Source of the DNA: Physella acuta
Taxonomy: Eukaryota > Mollusca > Gastropoda > Physidae
Assembly: GCF_028476545.1 (NCBI RefSeq)
Contig: NW_026731694.1
Coordinates: forward strand, 129,001-193,000
Direction of reading: 5' to 3'
DNA length: 64,000 bases
Both the position numbers and the translations under genes were made by a program. Position 1 is the first letter of the stretch. The number at the start of each line of letters is the position of its first letter. The notes beneath the pieces were generated by a model, which was given only the letters and a program-made list of their open reading frames with translations, searched no databases and was not told the origin of the DNA. Below, piece after piece: positions 1-12,300 of the stretch.

Positions 1-447
1 AATCCTTTGGGTATAAAATCACACACATTACAGGGTTGCGTACGGAGTTTAAAGTTTTACTTAATCCTTTGGGTACAAAATCACACACATTACAGGGTTG
101 CGTACGGAGTTTAAAGTTTTACTTAATCCTTTGGGTACAAAATCACAGATACTAGAGTGTTGCTGTACGAAGTTTAAAGTTTTACTTAATCCTTTGGGTA
201 TAATATCACAGATACTAGAGTGTTACGGTACGGAGTTTAAAGTTTTACTTAATCTTTTGGGTATAATATTACAGACACTAGAGTGTTAAGGTGCCGAGTT
301 TAAAGTTTTACGCAATCCTTTGGTTATAATATTACAGACACTAGAGTGTTAAGGTGCCGAGTTTAAAGTTTTACGCAATCCTTTGGGTATAATATTACAG
401 ACACTAGAGTGTTAAGGTGCCGAGTTTAAAGTTTTACGCAATCCTTT
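1..447. repeat. Minisatellite, about 62-63 bp x 7
   Basis: A tandem array with a period of 62-63 bp runs from the window edge to about 447. Each unit contains a CTTTGGGTA core, a block ending AGTGTT, and AGTTTAAAGTTTTAC. Neighbouring units differ by a few substitutions. It probably lies in intron 3 of the partial gene that follows. Short open frames here are products of the repeat. Confidence 0.9.
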
Positions 448-1086
448 CAAGTCCCAAAGGAGCAAAAGAACGTAGCTACATTTCTCTACCAGACTATGTT
501 TCGGGCAGCACAATTTAGTTGTTTTTGCAAATCTTTGGCAATCATTGCTTCTCCTTCCACATTCCATGTCAGGGATTTTAAAGACCGACTTACTTTTTCC
601 ACCAGGTGTTTAAGTCCAAAGCTTGCCTCGCAATATTGTCATCTCTCCCACTGGCTTGCCCGATCTATCCCTTTTTGCGAGTTTTAATATCCCTATCTGC
701 TCTTGTTTTAGGGATTTGCCTCAAGTCGACTTTCGACATCTATTTTTCTAAAAATAAATAAATTATTCAAAACTATTGGTTTTAAAATCAAGAAACCTTT
801 GAGTAATTAAACTACAGTTGTTGTTTTAAAGACAGTTTTTTTTTTTATTTTCTCATCCTACAGTAGCTACGGTACCGACGCATTAGATTAATTGTAAAAA
901 CATACATTAAAGCTCTAAATTTAACTGAAGAGCATTAAGTTAGCACAAAAGCACTTAATTACTCAACCAGGTTGAGAAATTAAAAGTTCTTTGCTTTTTA
1001 AAAAAATCAAACGTTGCTTGTTACCTAACAAATATAAACATGTTTGTTTAGACCATTTTTTATTAAAAATAAACATTGTTTCCTAG
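448..1086. other. Unique AT-rich DNA, probably intron 3 of the partial gene
   Basis: No exon resembling exons 1-3 of the downstream family is visible here, so those exons should lie left of the window. Positions 480-720 have a more coding-like composition on the reverse strand, but the reading is interrupted and I do not recognise it. Confidence 0.5.
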
Positions 1087-2751
1087 TAGCGGAAGTGGGC
1101 AAGTGAACTTGACGTCACTTTCTTCCCTAAAAGCTGATTCTTTTAAGACGAGACCCGAGTGTGAGGTCATCTTTCGACCCATTGAATCAAATTCTTTTGT
1201 GGCTGCCTGGCCGGATTGTACAGGTTTCTTCACGGGGGTAAGTCTAACTTGGCCACTCGGTCAAATATCACGTGATCTGATACAGCTTAGCTTAACGTCG
1301 AAGGACCTAACTTTTTATGACAAAAAATATTGCAATGAAATAACTCTAAGCAATATACGCCATAAAAACTGTCCCTGGCAAAAAAGCTCACGATTTTTTT
1401 AACTCAAGAAGAAAGGGTCCTCAATGACACCTTTATAATTATATAATGATAAAAGAAAAAGTGTAAAACTATATCTATTTTAAATACAAACGCAATACTG
1501 AATAACACCACATATACCATATCCATGTGCCCACATGACATCCTACATACACTCTCTCCTCTAGGGAATCCCCTTCTACACGATTACACTGAGCTGTAAC
1601 GCCCACGCTTTTGTCTCCACGCTCAACCTGTTCCCAGAGAAATCCTGCAACATCCCATACGTCATCTGGGTCAAAGAAAGGTAAGGGTGGAAACTTATTC
1701 GTTCATAGGTTATTTCTGCTGAATCATTGCTTGAACTCAGGCTGTCAGGAATTAATTGGAGGTCGTCCATAAATGACGTCACGCTCGTAGGGGGGAAGGG
1801 GGGTCCGTAATTTTGTGACGGTGTGTGATGAGGGGGGGGGGGGTTCAGATGGTGCGACGTCACACTTTTGTATTTTTAAAAAGCCATGTTAGAAAACTAA
1901 TTTTAGACGTTATTTCGCGTTTTAGACAACTGTTTTAATAAATTGTAATAGGAATTTATTAAAATACTCTATATAGACTGAGTTTATACAAGATTTTAGG
2001 AAAATATCGATGATTTAAGAAAAATTCAACTGCAATTTTGAGGGGGTGGGTATGTAGGCTAAGGTGTGACTTCATTTTAGGGGTGGGGGTCTGGCTTTTT
2101 GTGACGATGTGTGACGGAAAGGAGGGGGGAGGTAAAAATCGTCAACAAAAGCGTGCCGTTATTTATGGATGACCCCTTGGTTTTTCAAATGGTATGGTCA
2201 AATTGTACATAACGTTAAAACCTATGTGTCGAGTTGTAAAGAACTTAGGCCAGATGGTGGTTTGTAAAGCACTAAGATCATACGGACAAGTTGTAAAGCA
2301 CTAAAGCCATAAGGACAAAATGTAAAGCCCTCAGACAGTGTGGTAACGCTGTAAAGCACTCAGTCCTTACCATCACGTTGTAAACAATAAAGTGCTATGT
2401 TCTGACAGTCAAATGTTGAGTACTAAAACCTGATGGTCGTTTATGACAGCCTTGAGCTGTTACGGGTTCTGATCCGTCCAGCTCCATCGTGTACTTAACT
2501 ATAAAAAAAACCTGGAAATAGCAGATTTATTTTCTAAATTCGATAACAACAAATTGAGATACGCTCTGATACACAGTCCTATGAAACTTCGTTATATTAC
2601 TTTACATCTATCTCGACAATTTTTTTTAAAGGTTATGACCCTAACCTGTCAAAATATTTTTTTACATTTTATTTCCAGGTTTCCCCTCCCCCTAAACATG
2701 AAATACAGCAGCCATGATAGTGTTGATCCGTGTACATGCAAGGCAAAGTAA
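1087..2751 (+). CDS. Secreted cysteine-containing family, copy 0 (3' part only, exons 4-6)
   Basis: Three exons match exons 4, 5 and 6 of the complete copies downstream: 1087-1237, 1565-1680 and 2679-2751 (stop TAA). Splice sites are AG/GTAAGT, AG/GTAAGG and CCAG. Phases agree with the family: exon 4 begins with one base of a split codon and exon 5 ends with two. Peptides include SGQVNLTSLSSLKADSF, ESNSFVAAWPDCTGFF, HAFVSTLNLFPEKSCN and a C-terminus ending DPCTCKAK. This is the most divergent copy. It has two extra residues in exon 4 and an extra Cys in exon 5, and it lacks the NCT sequon of the other C-termini. The NLT sequon in exon 4 is kept. No disabling change is visible, so it is likely a functional gene cut by the window edge. 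Function unknown. Confidence 0.85.
1760..2176. mobile_element. MITE with GGTCGTCCATAAATGACGTC ends
   Basis: The left end reads AGGTCGTCCATAAATGACGT and the right end ...TTATGGATGACCCC, which are inverted repeats. TTGG flanks both sides (1756-1759 and 2177-2180) as a possible 4-bp target duplication. The interior is G-rich. It lies in intron 5 of copy 0. A related copy starts at 63755 and a decayed relative lies near 22150-22210, also in an intron 5. Class unassigned. Confidence 0.7.
2215..2480. repeat. Degenerate intronic repeat, about 33-36 bp
   Basis: TTGTAAAGCACTAA-like units recur about seven times with considerable divergence inside intron 5 of copy 0. Confidence 0.6.
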
Positions 2752-2819
2752 TTGTCTAAAAAGCTCATAGCAAGCAGTTGATCAACATTTGTATAAAAGA
2801 TAACAGGTTTCAGTGTGAA

Positions 2820-2825
2820 AATAAA
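2820..2825 (+). terminator. Poly(A) signal of copy 0
   Basis: AATAAA lies about 70 bp after the TAA stop of copy 0. Confidence 0.55.
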
Positions 2826-2829
2826 ATAG

Positions 2830-3477
2830 CGAGTTTTCTTCACACTATTGTTGGTTATTTTTAGAAATGTAAAAAATTAACAAAATAATCAGAACAATGT
2901 ATGACACACTTTTAGTCAATGTGATAAATAATTTTTTTTTTAACAAAGGAAAATAAATATTTTAACAATTTTTTAACGAAATTTGTGAAAATATTTTTTT
3001 TAAATTAACATGTTACCATACATTACTAGGTACCATACCATACCATACTAGGACGGCCTAGTAGTTAGTCGGCCGTTTGACTATGTCTTCTTGGTGTCCT
3101 CTTCACCTTAGCCAAGGCCCAAAACATTGAATAAAAACTTGATCTAGACATTTTTTTTATTATAATCAATACTATTGTGTAACATATGAAAAACTTATAC
3201 ATAAGGTTTTAACAGAGAAATAGATGGTAATTATTTGTAACCATTAGTTTTAAATTACATATTTTGTATGTATTAAAGTTGAAAAGGAGACAATGAACCG
3301 ATTACAGTAAACAACTGGTAAGTAAACAGGAATCCGATGAAATGAGTGTGTGTTTGGGCAATTGACAAAGTAACAATTCTAAATGTTCACAGACCAAAGT
3401 GGTTTGTGTTGAATTCGTAACCTCGTGTTTGGTATGTGTTTGTTTGCTTATAAGATATTTTATCCCTAATTTCTATT
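2830..3477. other. Intergenic AT-rich DNA
   Basis: Spacer between copy 0 and copy A. No gene, RNA or clear repeat is seen apart from homopolymer runs. Confidence 0.6.
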
Positions 3478-3790
3478 TTTACTTTCTGGTATACAGAGTA
3501 TAGAAGAAGCATTGTAATCGTGCACGAAAATCCCTTACAATTTTGAAAGTTTTCACCGTTTTACACAAATCATACACGGAGTGTAGGGAACTTATTTTAA
3601 TCGGGCAAATGTTTTTTTTATTTTAATTTAAAGTATTACCATACAATAGACGACCTAGTAGTTCGTCGAGATTCTATTCTATTTTTTAAAGTTCAAGTAT
3701 TTAAAAATTGATTTAAAACCATATCTATATCCCCAGTTGCCATTCCACTTATAAGACGTATAAGAAAGCTTAGGGAAGTTCACTCCCGCT
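3478..3790 (+). mobile_element. Dispersed repeat family R1, diverged copy
   Basis: Begins TTTACTTTCTGGTATACAGA and ends near GGGAAGTTCACTCCCGCTTTA. Better copies (53762-54432, 37375-38015, 39530-40165, 60920-61585) begin TTACTTTCTCGTATATACGA and end GAGATCACTCCCGGTTTA. It lacks the central microsatellite. The family has no coding region that I can see, and its class is not assigned. Confidence 0.65.
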
Positions 3791-4197
3791 TTATTTTTAA
3801 AGTCCGAGTCCACTCAGCAGTAACTAGTACCTGGCTTACTACGGTTTTCGTTAGTTAGTTTGTGAATGTAAGCGGCACATATGTTTTCACAGCCGTTGTC
3901 AATAGTGAAAAATTTCTCTTGGCGCTAAAGTCCTGTACAAAGATTTTCGTCTGTTTCACTTGTTAGCTGAATGTGCAAAGTGGTTCAGTATGTAAGTTAA
4001 ACATAACATAATGGTTGACTCAGCAATCGATCTGTTTATTGTATCTTGCATATTATTTGAAAAGCCAATGTCGATGATTGATTTCGACAAGATGGGTGAA
4101 CTAACTCCGTGTTTTATTCAATGTAAAAACATCACTGTCAAATTTTTACGTCAATCAAATCATATTTCATCCATGTTTAACGATCGCAGTTTAAAAC

Positions 4198-4204
4198 TAT
4201 AAAA
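4198..4204 (+). promoter_or_regulatory. TATA box of copy A
   Basis: TATAAAA lies 45 bp before the first ATG of copy A. The equivalent TATAAAACTCA is 47-48 bp before the ATG in copies B and C. A CGATGATTGA motif further upstream (about 4073) is also shared by all three copies. Confidence 0.65.
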
Positions 4205-4242
4205 CTAAACTAAATGAAACGAAACAAAGGTTTGAATATTTA

Positions 4243-6278
4243 ATGTTCGACATGAACACCATTATGTATCGCCGTGTTTTGAGTGTGTTTCTGTTCGCTT
4301 GTGTATTTCTTAACTCGGCTGACAGTTTGCGTAAGTTAAAACAGATGGATGTTAACACCAGTTATTTTTAGCATTGTGTTGTTCTTGTCTCCTCGTGAAT
4401 GTTGTTCTCTTTCAAAACACACTGGAAACATTATACATTCCTATTGTTCTGGTTTGTTCAGGTTTTTTCTATCCCTCGTGACTGAAATAATTTAGTTCGA
4501 GAATCAATGATAAATTCTTGGAGTTTACCTTTTTCTTGTTTTATACTACCTACAATTCTCATTGTTGTCGAATCTTTATAAATCTTAAAACAAAAACAAA
4601 AAACACAACATACTAAACTTTATATCTTCGTAGTCTTATAGTCGATCTGATATGTTCGCCCTGGAAATCAAACTAATCAAAGGCGTTATTGCGTGGTCTA
4701 GCAGTACTGCTAGCCAGTGCCGGCGCCAGGTTATTTAGCGCCCTAGGCAAAACTTATTGAAACGCCCCTTTCACACAAATTAATTACTAAAACATACGTA
4801 TAAGAAAACAAGTAATTAAAAGTGACATATTAATAATTAATTTATTATCAACTGCATACACCTTATAAGTAGACATCAAAATCAAATTTTACTTGCCTCC
4901 TTCGTCGCAAAAGTCTGTACTAATTCCTTCAATTCCAGTTTGCAAGCGTAATCACATTCTTTTGAAATTGTCTACTACAAAGTCTACTTTGTACTTTAAG
5001 ACATAGCCCCCCCCCCCCACCTTAGAAAATTTCAAGTGGTCCCCCCTACCCCTTCCGGGAGAAATAAGTCTAGAAAAAAAAACATAATTCCCCCCCACCC
5101 CCCAACAGTTTTTGTAGTATTGGGCTCTCTACAGGCCTCCCAAGCTTACCTGTCTAGTTAAAATTATAAAATGTCTATATTGTGTCATTATGTAATGCTT
5201 TTCTTTTTTTTTTGTTTTTTAAAAATAAAAGTTTACAAATGTTATAGATTCCAACCTACAATTGTTATATATGAACTCCATTAGGAGAGGGGTGGTGTGA
5301 ACAAGACACTTGATTAATTACATGATTAATATGCGACTAAGACGATTTTAGACGCAGTTGTTGTATGGGTATGTATTGCAATATACAACGGCTGGTGATG
5401 TATTTGTTTTTCAACTTGATAATGCAAGAAAACCTACCAAACTATTTTGTTTAGAACTTCTGCTCTATATATTTCCAATAGCAAATAATAACTTAAATTT
5501 CTATTTATAAGTAAGCGGTCAACCTAATGAATTATCTCCCATTTTGAAATTCAAACACCAAAATTTCATTCAAGGGAAATAACTTTCACAAGAATAACTA
5601 AATTAACAAGTGTAACTAAGACAAGCTTTAAAAAAACACAATAAAACGCTTTCAATTTCATTACGTAATAATTATAACAAATCTTTTATATTACCTATGC
5701 AATTGTGTCGACAGAATATATTTTACGAATTGATTACTTAGCTGTCGGTTTTGTTTGAAAGTCTAAATACGGTAGTTTTATTATAACATACTTCTAGTCA
5801 ATCGTGATGATATTCAATCTAGCGCATTGCTTGAAATACGCAATTTTCGAAACATATTTTGTATTTTTTAAAGTAAACAGAATGGCAGTTGTATTTTTCT
5901 TGTAATGGTATCATTGTAGTAACAATTGTAGTAACAACAGTTGTATATATATATATACGTATCACCTTCATTTATTCATTCTTTATTACTATGTTTATTG
6001 TACAAGAAGGGATGAAACCCATGTAAACCAATTTAGTTTTTTGGAATAACCTCCCATATATTGTACAACCTGACCCACTTTTAATAGCAAAATGTTCCAA
6101 ACCAGCCTCTGTCCAATTGTTGAACCAAAATGCCTTAAACCCAATATATTTTATATACTTATTCACCAAATTAGCAATTTATTTACTATACCCTATACAT
6201 TAATGTAACCACCTTGTAAATACCCACCAAAACGGTGGGGGATGTTACTATATTTGTTTTAAAATTGAAAATAAAAGT

Positions 6279-6310
<32 letters not shown>

Positions 6311-9300
6311 TATTTTTTAAAGTAAAACAGAGATCTCTAAGTAGGGTTGTTTTATTTCCCTTTCAGAGTAAGGTATTTTCAGTGAGACGCCGAAATTTCC
6401 ATCACTGAATTATTGAACCAGAGAAAGTTAGAATGGAACATTCAACAAACCTTTCTGCATTATTTGAGTATTTCTGCGAATATAAAAAAACATGAGGTAC
6501 TTAAAGATAAAAGACAATGGGTTATTGTCAGGGAAAGCAAATATTTCAAGGAAAAAAAGTTTTATACATGTACTGGATATGATTTTAATCGTAACAGGTA
6601 GAAAATAAAAAAATTGACCATGGAGAAAAAATGTTACTTCATCGGATGTAAAGAAAATTTGTGTCTATTGGACCACAACATTGTTTGTAATAAAAAAAAT
6701 ATGTATACTGTAACAAATTTTTAAAAATTTTAAAGTACAAAATGTGATGAATACTATGTACCAGAGTTTCTTTCAGGCATCTCTTCGGGGGGGAGGGAGC
6801 GAAGCTCCCCCCGAAAAAATTTTTACCGCCCCCCTCCCGAACGTAATGAAATTTATATAATTTATATAGAAAATATATACTTTTAGCAGTGTCCGCCCCC
6901 CCCCCCCAAAGAAAGTCTACCGCCCCCCGCCCCCCGCCCCCCCCCCCCCGAAAATTTCAAGTGCCCCCCCCCCCCCCCCCCGGAGAAAAAAGTCTGGAAG
7001 AAACACTGCTATGTACAATGTTTCTGACTATTCTACTATGTATATATTATGTTACCACAGACAATGGCTTACAAACAAATGTTTGATGTTAATTGTTTTA
7101 GTTGAAAATAAAAGTATTTAAAAAAATAATTTTGGATTAAAAAAAAATCCCAATACCCGAACTGTTTTAAGGCGTTGCTATAATTATTGATTAAATGTAA
7201 AAATTATAATTTAAAAAAAAAATAAAGTTTACGGTTAGTTATAAATTCCAATCTATATAATATTATATATTAATACTTTAAGAGTGGTAATATAGATTAT
7301 AGATTCCTAAAAAACTAAAGATTTTTCAGTTAGAGAACGCATACCTTTCTATGTAGTGTGTTCTGTCGGTAAAAAATAATAAAGTTTACGGTTAGTTATA
7401 AATTCCAACCTATATAATATTATATATTAATACTTTAAGAGTGGTAATATAGATTATAGATTCCTAAAAAACTAAAGATTTTTCAGATAGAGAACGCCTA
7501 TTTTTCTATGTAGTGTGTTCTGTCCTGAATTGAAATCACCTAACTTACGATAAACTCGACTACTCTATATAATCTACTACGTTCACAACATACATCAAAC
7601 ATCGATGCCTAAACTTAACTAGACTCGATACTCCAAAACTACTACACCACCTCGCTTAACTTCACCAAGCTCTACAAGCGATACTCCCAATAAACAAAGA
7701 TTTAACTGGACCTACTACTGCACGATAACAATAATCACACTTCGATACTCCCGAGCTCCAGAACTACGATACCACATCATCTACATTCTCATTTCTCTAT
7801 TACCAATCAGATTCAACTAGACCTTCATCTACAAAACAGCCGTTACTCCCAAATCTAAACGATTCATCAAATCTTACCAAACAAGAACAATACTTTGAAT
7901 AGCCTGTCATTACAAAACTCTGTACACCAGAACAGATTTCTAATTCAAAGTCAGAGAAAACGAGATTTAAAAACCAAAATTGCACGCATTTTGGAACGCC
8001 CCGTCATGCGCTGGAGCGATAACTAAGTCAACATTAAAATTAGATAACTGTTTGAAATGTTCGAAATGTAAATTTAATCGTTTTCTACATCAATTATGTG
8101 ACACCAAAATAAAAAGGTAAAGTGACTGGTAAAAAGGGAGGTGGGGTTGTATTCTCACCATCGCGAATAAATATAGCCCTTAATAGGCCTATTTTGCGAG
8201 TGGGGGCACAAAATTGATAGTTCGTCCTGGGCGCCGAAATAGATCACTACTCCTTTATATATTACCACCCATATTTATAAAAGATAATCAAAATTTTTAA
8301 TTATTAAGTACTTTTTTTTTTGGTAATAGCGATTAAACCTTTTTGCGCCCCCGTTAGGGAGGGCGCCCGAGGCGACCGCCTAGTTCGCCTTATTGGTAGC
8401 GCGGCCCTGCTGCTAGCGCTGAAGCTCACAAAATCGCAACCCTGAGCAAATTAGAAAGGAACTCTTCTAGGGGAGATCACTCCAAAATAAAATAACTGCT
8501 GCCTTGCATATTATACCTGTTTGGACAAAGACAATGTAGGTAAATCCAAAAAGAAAAGCAGGTTGGCATTGGAGTCAACTTGCAATAAGGAAAATAAAAT
8601 GTTGTTGGATGAGAATCCCTTCAATGATGCAATTAAAAATATAAAAAATAATGAAACAAGCCGTTATATTTCCAACAAAATCCCTAGACATGAAACCCTT
8701 GGCCATAACCCTCCTCTCCTAATTTGAAATTTAAATAAAGGAAATTGAACTTAAGACATTATAATAGCAAATATGTTTCTTTAGCACTACACATTGTCAT
8801 GTTGTAAGACAGTTTTGTAATAAACGCAACCAATTGTTTCAAATTGACTCTCCTTCAGAATGTAGGTCGTCTTTACTCACCAACTTCTTCAGGCGCGCGG
8901 TCGGAAAATTCTGCAACGTTGGAGACCCTGGAAAACTTAGCAGCACGCTGGATGTTGTGGAGACAACGGTACTTCCAGTAGACGTTCCATCTTTACATCC
9001 GGTAGGTTCTCACACAATATCGGTATTGAGTTACTCGAAGGTATCTTTAAAATTAAACACGACCGTAAAGCACATAATTAAGAAACGTAATCAACAAACT
9101 TAAAACACACGTTATTATAGAAAAATGAGCCCGGATACTTATGAGAACTTTACGTCTAGCACGTTGTTGTTTCAGAGGCGTAACTAAGGGAAATGCGGGT
9201 GGGGCAGGCCGACCCTAAGATGCGCCAAACGGGGTAAACTAATTATTTAAAATCTCATTCTGAGCAGCATTACTGAATGATACACAGTCGAAGTTGAAGA

Positions 9301-12300
9301 AAATAGACTACAACTTTGCTTTCCTGACTAACTTAACTGTCTTTAATGTTGTGACATCATACTAACAACATGGAATATTGACTACTAAATGGGGTGGGGC
9401 CTCTTTTTCGCCCACGCGGAGCAAATTTGATAGTTCGCACTGGGCGCCGGAATGAGTTGCTACGCCGCTTAGTCCTTTGAACCTACTGTGTGAAATATCA
9501 CCTTTAGTTCTCTTACCAGTAGCTCTTTTAAAATAGAAAAATCAGAAACTCGAGTTTTGTGTATTCAGTTAGGACACCTTCACCCAACCTCTCAACAGTA
9601 GCTGTACAAGCAAGCTAGCCTCAGATACCAGGGGGTTTAGACTCCTGTTTTTCGGAGTCAAAAACTGTACTCTCCCACCCCCACCCCCCGATCACAACCT
9701 CCCTTTCAAATTTCATGCACAAATTAATTTTATATTGACATATATCGAGATTATTTTACCATTCGAATAATTTCCTCTCCTTGATTTATCTTTAATCCCG
9801 TTTCTAATTGATGTTCAGGCTTTCACGTTGACCCTGGTGCAAAAAATCAACCACGTGCCACTGTTGCAGCACGTGCTGGCTATCACGGTGGATGAGGAGA
9901 AAGTCATACAAATCATTCCTTACAATGTGACTTATCCAAATGCTTTTCCGTAAGTTACCACGTAAGGCACCACCCCCCCCCCCCCTTATTCACATCGTAC
10001 GTTATCCCATAACTTACCCCCTAACTTACCCCCTAATTCACCACGTAATTTACCCCTAAGTTAAAATATGAATGTGTTGTTGTTGTTGGGGATTAGAAGT
10101 GTAATGAACTTAATTTATGAATGTGTTGTTGTTGGGGATTAGAAGTGTAATGAACTTAATTTATGAATGTGTTGTTGTTGGGGATTAGAAGTGTAATGAA
10201 CTTAATTTATGAATGTGTTGTTGTTGGGGATTAGAAGTGTAATGAACTTTAATTTATGTATGTGTTGTTGTTGGGGATTATAAGTGTAATGAACTTAATT
10301 TATGAGTGTGTTGTTGTTGGGGATTATAAGTGTAATGAAGTTAAGTTATGAATGTGTTGTTTTTGGGGATTACAAGTGTAATGAAGTTAAGATATGAATG
10401 TGTTTTTGTAGAGAATTAGAAATGTAGTGAAGTTAAGATATGAATGTGTTTTTGTAGAGAACTAGAAATGTAGTAAAGTTAAGATATGAATGTGTTTTTG
10501 TAGAGAATTAGAAATGTAGCAAAGTTAAGATATGAATGTGTTTTTGTAGAGAATTAGAAATGTAGTGAAGTTAAGATATGAATGTGTTTTTGTAGAGAAC
10601 TAGAAATGTAGTAAAGTTAAGATATGAATGTGTTTTTGTAGAGAATTAGAAATGTAGCAAAGTTAAGATATGAATGTGTTTTTGTAGAGAATTAGAAATG
10701 TAGTAAAGTTAAGATATGAATGTGTTTTTGTAGAGAATTAGAAATGTAGTAAAGTTAAGATATGAATGTGTTGTTGTGGGGAATTAGAAGTGTAATGAAG
10801 TTAAGATATGAATGTGTTTTTGTAGAGAATTAGAAGTGTAATGAACTTAAATTATGAATGTGTTGTTGGGGATTAGAAGTGTAATGAACTTAATTTATGA
10901 ATGTATTGTTGTTGGGGATTAGAAGTGTAATGAACTTAATTTATGAATGTATTGTTGTTGGGGATTAGAAGTGTAATGAACTTAATTTATGAATGTATTG
11001 TTGTTGGGGATTAGAAGTGTAATGAACTTAATTTATGAATGTATTGTTGTTGGGGATTAGAAGTGTAATGAACTTAATTTATGAATGTATTGTTGTAGGT
11101 GATTAGAAGTGTAATGAACTTAATTTATGAATGTATTGTTGTAGGGAATTAGAAGTGTAATGAAGTTAAGATATAAATGTGTTGTTGTTGGGGATTAGAA
11201 GTGTAATGAAGTTAAGATATCAACGAGCATTACATCGACGTTTTACATAACCTTCCAGAAACGACGATGCAAACTTGACCCTGATTTCCACGCTGAGGAA
11301 AGAGGACTTTCAGACCAGGGAGGAGTGTGTTGTCCACTTCCGGCTCATTGAGGCCAACTCGTTCATTGGCTCCTGGCCTGTGTGTACTCGTGAATATAAT
11401 GGGGTAATTTACATTTCCAAAATATGATGATTATAATGGGGTAATTAACAATTCCAAAATAGGATGATTATAATTTGGTAAATAACCTTTCCCAAAAAGG
11501 ATGATTATAATGGGTAATTAACCTTTCTCTAGTTAACAGTACACTAATACGTGTAAAATGAAACAAAAACTAATACTAGCTTTTTTAGATGCACTTAAAA
11601 TAGGACGAAAAAAACTATGAGAAAAAAGAGGAAAGTAAGTGAGTTAGATTTCAGAGAAAACAAATTTCATGGGTTATCCTCGGTATTTCATCGAAGGAGG
11701 GAATATATAGAATATAATATAAACTATTATAACAAATAATTTCAATACTCGGTATTTTAAATGTCAATATTAAATTTTAAAACAATTAGTAAAGTATTTT
11801 CCATTTCGTTAGTTATTAATATTTGTCATGCGGGTTGCGCAAATATTAATAGGTGCTTTAAACCCCTATCATTCCCTTATTACCTTCTTTAAAAACCCTA
11901 TCAGTACCTCATTACCTTCTTTAAAGATTCCGCTTCCGAGCTAGCGATCCATTGGGCAGATGAAATAGATTATATGTTTCTTGAAATCGGCATTTGAAAG
12001 GAAGGTGTGGTCAGCATTATGCCCCTCCTCCTCTACTTTATCTATCATGAGTTAGGTACCCATCAGAGCTGTGTGGACGTTCTAATGACTTGGACCCTGG
12101 TTCGAACTCTAGTCTTTCGGGTTAGCGGTCGAGCGCACGACCGCTAGGCCACGCCGTCCCACGTTATGGTATTATCTTCTGCAACTGGCTCTTAATTTTC
12201 TTGACAGCAATTTTTGTGAGCACATCACACCGTTGTTATATTTTTTTAATTAAATTTTAACACTAAATTTATATATAGGGACTAATACCGCTGATCATTC

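Larger units (their letters stand above)
4715..8409. mobile_element. hAT-type DNA transposon, about 3.7 kb, decayed
   Basis: Imperfect inverted ends CAGTGCCGGCGCCAGG... and ...GGTAGCGCGGCCCTG are flanked by a perfect 8-bp duplication CTGCTAGC (4707-4714 and 8410-8417), which fits the hAT superfamily. No transposase frame survives. It fills most of intron 1 of copy A and carries nested insertions: a C-rich MITE at 6762, retroposon tails at about 6310 and 7125, and a 157-bp tandem duplication at 7221. Confidence 0.8.

Noticed and set aside
1576-1863. 95-residue reverse-strand frame
   Set aside because: It is antisense to exon 5 of copy 0 and continues into a G-rich MITE.
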